Below, one piece after another: positions 1 through 5,486 of a DNA stretch of 5,486 nt. Under the pieces are notes generated by a model. The model saw only the letters and a program-made list of their open reading frames with translations. It was not told where the DNA came from and did no database searches. The DNA lies in the NCBI GenBank assembly GCA_002404395.1, contig DHJP01000020.1, forward strand, positions 2,261-7,746, read 5' to 3'. Within the stretch, counting starts at the first letter, position 1. Every line of letters begins with the position of its first letter. Both the position numbers and the translations under genes were made by a program. The DNA is from Clostridiales bacterium UBA4717. GTDB taxonomy: Bacteria; Bacillota; Clostridia; Oscillospirales; CAG-272.

Positions 1-523
1 TAGAAATACGCGAGATCTCGACCGCGTTTTCAAGCGTTTTGCCGTTGAAGGTTACTTCACATTCGGCGGGCGCAGTGACCGTGTAGGTGAACTGCGGATA
101 GTAGGTCGGCGCGCCGACCGAATAAAGCGGGAAACCATGCTCGGTCAGCTCTCCGGTTTTTGTCAGAGCAAAAGACGCGATCTTTTTGTTTTTTGAGATA
201 ACGTCATAGGTAATATTGTCGCCCGATTTTGAAGCGGCGTAAGTGAAAAAGTCATTCGGATCAAGTATTGCTCCGATGAATCCGCGAAAAGCTTCACGAC
301 CCATATCAGAAACATTTGACGCGGAGTCGAAAAGCTCATCGGCATCCGCGCGTTCGAAGCTTTCGGTTACTTTGTCGGCGAGCACCTCTGGCAGAGCCGA
401 TTCGTATTCCGCGAGATAGTTAGTCAGCCATGCGGAAAAGACCACGCATATTGCAATAAACACAACGAGCGAGTACAGTAATATTGCCGGAAAAGTTGCA
501 AAAGGATTTTTTCTTCTTGACAT
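1..523 (-). CDS. Single-pass membrane-anchored protein of unknown function (C-terminus outside window)
   Basis: An open frame with no stop runs from an ATG at 523 to the window edge, giving the first 174 residues. I do not recognise a named family. The N-terminus is short and basic (MSRRKNPF), followed by one strongly hydrophobic segment at about residues 12-34. There is no signal-peptidase-like AXA site, so it is probably a membrane anchor with the rest outside. Residues 36-90 look helical and acidic. Residues 90-174 look rich in beta strands, and the stretch APAECEVTFNGKTL (about 151-164) resembles an extracytoplasmic beta-sandwich strand pair. The helix-then-sheet order is compatible with an NTF2-like fold, but that is speculation. 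GGAG at 533-530 lies 6 nt before the ATG and supports the start. It begins 23 nt after the phosphodiester glycosidase gene, so it is probably the third gene of that operon. Confidence 0.8.
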   Translation of the reverse strand, partial: MSRRKNPFATFPAILLYSLVVFIAICVVFSAWLTNYLAEYESALPEVLADKVTESFERADADELFDSASNVSDMGREAFRGFIGAILDPNDFFTYAASKSGDNITYDVISKNKKIASFALTKTGELTEHGFPLYSVGAPTYYPQFTYTVTAPAECEVTFNGKTLENAVEISRIS

Positions 524-529
524 GATAAG

Positions 530-533
530 CTCC
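530..533 (-). promoter_or_regulatory. Ribosome binding site of the unknown membrane protein
   Basis: GGAG on the minus strand lies 6 nt before the ATG at 523, in the 23-nt gap after the upstream gene. It fixes the start of a gene whose end is not in the window. Confidence 0.7.
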
Positions 534-546
534 GTACAGTAGCAGG

Positions 547-1560
547 TTATTCGTCGGCGGAAACATCGCTGACGACAAAGCAGGTCGGTATTCGTCTTTC
601 GCCGACTGCCGAGCCGAGCGAATTGATCATTTCACCTTTGTAAAACAACATGGTTGACGAACCGCCGTCAAGGTTGGCGGCATTAACGGCGCCGTATTCC
701 TCCATTATCGAGGCAATGTCACTGTAAGTGGCGCCGAGCGAGTGCGGCTGACGTCCGTCGATCGCAAGCACAAGGATCGCACCGTCCTCGCGCTGACCGA
801 TGGCGGTGCGGGGATTCAAGCCGCCTCCTGTACCGGATTGCGGTACCACAACGCCGTTTTTAATAAGCACCGGCCAAAAGCTTACCGCTTCAACGATTCC
901 TGCGTCGATCGCCGCCTGTGCCGACATATTTCCGACAATAAGCTTATGGTCGCTGTCAAAACCGATTACAGTAGGGAAGTTCTGATACGCTTCATTCAGG
1001 ATCTTGCCGTCCTTTATTACAACGCCGCGGGGCATACCGCCGTTGCCGGCACCGCCATCATCGACAAACGCTCCGCCGTTGAAAGCGGCAATTACTCCGT
1101 CTTCGGCGGCAACTTCGGAGAGTAAAAGTCCTCCCGTACCGGTATTGAACTTATCCACAACGCGCACCGAAACGCGCGACGGATCCGCAATTATCATCAT
1201 TTTTCCGCAATATGTCTCGCCGTATACGTCTTCAACGGTTATGTCATTGAGCAAAGTATCGCTTTGCTCGCTGTCGTCCTTTTTCGGGATGGTGACATCG
1301 CGTTCGGAAAGCGAGGCAATGTAATCGTCGATGCGTGAAGTATCGTCACCGTGCAGTATGGTCTCGATCTCGTCGGATGAGAAGTAAGCGCGGGGGATAA
1401 ATTTCAGCGCGCTTGTTTCCATAAGCGTACTGACAAGCAGATTTTTGGCGTGAGGGGAAGGTCCGCGGAAAACTACCGTGACTGCGCAGAAAACAAAGAT
1501 CAGAATATATGCGATAAGCACGCCGAGTACCGCCAGCGTACGGAGAATTACTTTTTTCAT
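547..1560 (-). CDS. Membrane-anchored phosphodiester glycosidase (NAGPA domain) family protein
   Basis: A 337-residue protein. Residues 1-3 are basic (MKK), and about 5-30 form one hydrophobic segment without a clear cleavage site, so it is probably a type II membrane protein with its catalytic part outside. A variable acidic linker (about 60-105) leads to a domain matching the NAGPA/phosphodiester glycosidase family (PF09992 type). Its hallmarks are NGGAF at 161-165, NPRTAIGQ at 249-256, DGR at 268-270 and NLDGGSSTM at 296-304. The family founder is the mammalian enzyme that removes GlcNAc from a GlcNAc-1-phosphodiester. Bacterial members are often near exopolysaccharide or wall genes, and their substrates are mostly unknown. 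The gene starts 25 nt after the glycosyltransferase and 23 nt before the next gene, so it is the middle gene of an operon. Its own Shine-Dalgarno is weak (GGTAA only), so translation may depend on the upstream gene. Family assignment is strong; the substrate is inference. Confidence 0.93.
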   Translation of the reverse strand: MKKVILRTLAVLGVLIAYILIFVFCAVTVVFRGPSPHAKNLLVSTLMETSALKFIPRAYFSSDEIETILHGDDTSRIDDYIASLSERDVTIPKKDDSEQSDTLLNDITVEDVYGETYCGKMMIIADPSRVSVRVVDKFNTGTGGLLLSEVAAEDGVIAAFNGGAFVDDGGAGNGGMPRGVVIKDGKILNEAYQNFPTVIGFDSDHKLIVGNMSAQAAIDAGIVEAVSFWPVLIKNGVVVPQSGTGGGLNPRTAIGQREDGAILVLAIDGRQPHSLGATYSDIASIMEEYGAVNAANLDGGSSTMLFYKGEMINSLGSAVGERRIPTCFVVSDVSADE

Positions 1561-1585
1561 ATTTTTACCGAAACAGTATATATCA

Positions 1586-2632
1586 TCAAAAAATTAAGGT
1601 TCTTTGAACGCGGTAGCTGATAACAAAAAGACAGCAGTCAACGATCAGTTTGCAGAGCATCAGCAGGTTGTCCGCGGTAATAACGAGCGTAAGCGCGTGA
1701 GTAAGCAGTGCCGAAAGAATGACCTGTATCACGCATAGTGTGTAGTATTTGACAAAGCTTTTGCCGAGCTTCGTATTTGAGTTGAACACTATTATTCGGT
1801 TGATGGTGAAGTTGAACAGTGAAGAGCCTACACGGGCAAGCACGGTTGAAGCATAAATTAATAGCTGAGAAGAATCAATTGCAAGGGTAATGGTAAATAT
1901 GTAGAATAAGGAGATGTCGATAACATAAGAGATCCCGGACGACAGAAAGAACTTTAAAAGCTCCTTGTATATAAGCAGAGAATCTCTGAACGGGCGGAAA
2001 TGAGTACCCTTGTTGTTATTGTTGTATATTGTTTTGATCGGGACTTCGCTTATTGAGATACCGCGCTTTTTGGATTCAATCAGCATATTTGTTTCAAATT
2101 CAAAACGCTCTCCAGGTATATCAAGCATAAGCGGCAGTGCTTCGGGAGAAAAGGCGCGCAGACCGGTTTGCGAATCGGTGACGCTTACTCCGCAGGTCGC
2201 TTTCAGCATCAGACGTGTGATCTTGTTTCCGAAGCGACTCTTTTTAGGAACGTTCGGCGAATCAAAATCCCGCACACCCAATACAATGCGCGGACCCGTT
2301 CCGTTTTTCAGCGCTTCTCCGAGCTTCAGTGCATCGCCGATATCGTGCTGTGCGTCATCATCAAGTGTCACGACGCCGTCGCACGGCAACTTTGAGTCGA
2401 TGATATGCCTGAAGCCGGTCTTGAGTGCCGCGCCCTTGCCGAAGTTGGATACGTGCCTTAATGTGGTGCAGCGCGGAATTGCCGCAAGCTCGCGAAAGAT
2501 CGGCTCGCAGCGCTCGTCGCTTCCGTCGTTAATGACCACAAGGCTGTCAAAGCCCGATTCAAGTATGGTGTGCGCGATCTTTATTAAGTTTTCGCCGGGA
2601 TTCAGCGTGGGTATTAAAGCAGTCAGCTTCAT
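1586..2632 (-). CDS. Bifunctional GT2 glycosyltransferase-GtrA family membrane protein
   Basis: A 348-residue fusion. Residues 1 to about 220 form a GT-A glycosyltransferase of the dolichol-/polyprenyl-phosphate sugar synthase type. Visible marks are the N-terminal strand MKLTALIPTLNPGENL, NDGS at 35-38, NFGKGAAL at 63-70, the metal-binding DDDAQH at 91-96 (DxD at D91/D93), DSQTGLRAF at 153-161 and RFEFETNML at 176-184. Residues about 226-348 form a GtrA domain with four hydrophobic segments (about 228-250, 256-275, 301-322, 327-344) and the typical NFTINRIIVF and terminal QRTLIF motifs. By family knowledge, the first part transfers a nucleotide-activated sugar to a polyprenyl phosphate on the cytoplasmic face, and GtrA proteins are thought to help move that lipid-sugar across the membrane. 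The sugar is not predictable here. An in-frame ATG at 2686 would add 18 residues, but the family start and the ribosome site favour 2632. First gene of the leftward operon. Confidence 0.93.
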   Translation of the reverse strand: MKLTALIPTLNPGENLIKIAHTILESGFDSLVVINDGSDERCEPIFRELAAIPRCTTLRHVSNFGKGAALKTGFRHIIDSKLPCDGVVTLDDDAQHDIGDALKLGEALKNGTGPRIVLGVRDFDSPNVPKKSRFGNKITRLMLKATCGVSVTDSQTGLRAFSPEALPLMLDIPGERFEFETNMLIESKKRGISISEVPIKTIYNNNNKGTHFRPFRDSLLIYKELLKFFLSSGISYVIDISLFYIFTITLAIDSSQLLIYASTVLARVGSSLFNFTINRIIVFNSNTKLGKSFVKYYTLCVIQVILSALLTHALTLVITADNLLMLCKLIVDCCLFVISYRVQRTLIF

Positions 2633-2637
2633 GATGA

Positions 2638-2643
2638 CCTCTC
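2638..2643 (-). promoter_or_regulatory. Ribosome binding site that decides the GT2-GtrA start
   Basis: GAGAGG on the minus strand lies 5 nt before the ATG at 2632. The next residues (MKLTALIPTLN) are the usual first strand of this glycosyltransferase family. The ATG at 2686 falls at about the predicted transcription start and would add a non-conserved leader, so it is not used here. Confidence 0.7.
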
Positions 2644-2684
2644 GCAATCTGCACAGTATTTTTGATGTAAAAAATCCACAGTAC

Positions 2685-2697
2685 AATTACGGTAATT
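2685..2697. repeat. 13-bp inverted repeat over the leftward promoter (possible operator)
   Basis: AATTAC-G-GTAATT is a perfect 6+1+6 inverted repeat. It overlaps the last bases of the leftward -10 box (2700-2695) and covers the expected transcription start, about 2688. A protein bound there would block transcription of the glycan operon. This is position-based inference; a 6-bp AT-rich arm can arise by chance. Confidence 0.35.
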
Positions 2698-2703
2698 ATA
2701 TCA
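2695..2703 (-). promoter_or_regulatory. Extended -10 promoter for the GT2-GtrA operon
   Basis: Read on the minus strand, the sequence is TGATATAAT: a perfect TATAAT (2700-2695) with the TGn extension. No good -35 is found at 16-18 bp; an A8 tract (2723-2716) sits there instead, which may act as an UP-like or bent element. The predicted start near 2688 would give a leader of roughly 55 nt before the ATG at 2632. Confidence 0.6.
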
Positions 2704-2722
2704 CATACTTCACTCTTTTTTT

Positions 2723-2766
2723 TGAACAATTTGTGAACTTTAAGCCGATGTGAACGATTCGTTGAC
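2723..2766. repeat. Imperfect 16-bp direct repeat next to the rightward -35
   Basis: TGAACAATTTGTGAAC (2723-2738) and TGAACGATTCGTTGAC (2751-2766) match at 12 of 16 positions, 28 bp apart, close to three helical turns. The second copy runs into the -35 box at 2762-2767. A third TGAAC sits at 2734. This could be a regulator site, but the region is short and low in complexity. Confidence 0.25.
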
Positions 2767-2790
2767 AAATATTTAATCGTATGATAGAAT
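2762..2790 (+). promoter_or_regulatory. Sigma-A promoter for the sialidase-like gene
   Basis: TTGACA (2762-2767), a 17-bp spacer and TAGAAT (2785-2790), with the extended -10 TGA at 2782-2784. The -35 is perfect and the -10 differs from consensus at one base. Transcription should begin near 2797, giving a leader of about 43 nt. This is the best-formed promoter in the window. Confidence 0.8.
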
Positions 2791-2826
2791 AAACCCAAAT
2801 ATTCATAGAATTGCCGAGCTTGGCTG

Positions 2827-2835
2827 AAAGGTGAG
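2827..2835 (+). promoter_or_regulatory. Ribosome binding site that sets the sialidase-like start
   Basis: AAAGGTGAG lies 4 nt before the ATG at 2840, and its AGGTGA core complements the 3' end of 16S rRNA. A GTG at 2831 is in frame but lies inside this site and has no Shine-Dalgarno of its own, so the ATG is preferred. Confidence 0.75.
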
Positions 2836-2839
2836 AAGA

Positions 2840-5486
<2,647 letters not shown>

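Noticed and set aside
742..1324. Plus-strand open frames opposite the phosphodiester glycosidase gene
   Set aside because: They overlap a gene with clear family motifs on the other strand, have low-complexity Ser/Pro/Thr or Arg-rich translations and no upstream ribosome sites or promoters.
2633..2686. Longer GT2-GtrA start at 2686
   Set aside because: It adds 18 non-family residues, starts at about the predicted transcription start, and the good ribosome site and conserved first strand belong to the ATG at 2632.
2010..2753. 247-codon plus-strand open frame
   Set aside because: It lies antisense to the well-supported GT2-GtrA gene, shows no recognisable motif, has a Ser/Pro-rich composition typical of a reverse-frame shadow, and runs through the divergent promoter region.
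2813..2824. Small GCC/GGC hairpin in the sialidase-like leader
   Set aside because: Only three or four pairs including a G-T pair; too weak to call a regulatory element or riboswitch.
2831..2839. GTG start for the sialidase-like gene
   Set aside because: The GTG is inside the AAAGGTGAG ribosome site serving the ATG at 2840.

Overview
The window looks like a chromosomal segment of a Clostridia-type Bacillota, possibly an uncultured gut relative of the Oscillospiraceae. The basis is moderate GC with purine-rich Shine-Dalgarno sites, sigma-A-like promoters, an FtsH with a Gram-positive-style N-terminus, and a GT2-GtrA/phosphodiester glycosidase surface-glycan cluster. The assignment rests on general gene style and is not firm. 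No RNA genes, CRISPR arrays, insertion sequences or phage genes are visible.

Layout. Positions 1-2632 hold a three-gene, tightly spaced minus-strand cluster. In transcription order it encodes a polyprenyl-phosphate-sugar-type GT2 glycosyltransferase fused to a GtrA membrane domain (2632-1586), a membrane-anchored phosphodiester glycosidase (NAGPA domain) family protein (1560-547), and a single-pass membrane protein of unknown function cut by the window edge (523 to before 1). The gaps are 25 and 23 nt with no terminator, so this is very probably one operon. Positions 2633-2839 form a divergent regulatory region. It carries an extended -10 promoter facing left, a near-consensus sigma-A promoter facing right, a 13-bp inverted repeat over the leftward -10/start region, and an imperfect direct repeat next to the rightward -35. 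Positions 2840-4612 encode a 590-residue sialidase-like (BNR/Asp-box) beta-propeller protein with a C-terminal jelly-roll/LamG-like domain and no signal peptide. Positions 4613-4794 contain a probable intrinsic terminator, an extended -10 promoter and a structured leader. Positions 4795-5486 hold the first 230 residues of FtsH, the membrane ATP-dependent zinc protease, cut by the window end just after Walker A.

How the genes may work together. The leftward operon reads as a surface-glycan module. The GT2 domain probably loads a sugar onto a polyprenyl phosphate inside the cell and the GtrA part probably helps it cross the membrane. The phosphodiester glycosidase sits outside and belongs to a family that cleaves sugar-1-phosphodiester bonds, the same bond type the first enzyme makes. 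The third protein would also face outside. The sialidase-like protein appears cytoplasmic and lacks an obvious tyrosine nucleophile, so its substrate is open. FtsH is housekeeping and probably a separate transcription unit. The most interesting leads are the GT2-GtrA/phosphodiester glycosidase/unknown anchored protein trio, the cytoplasmic non-canonical sialidase-fold protein, and the hairpin between two candidate ribosome binding sites of ftsH.
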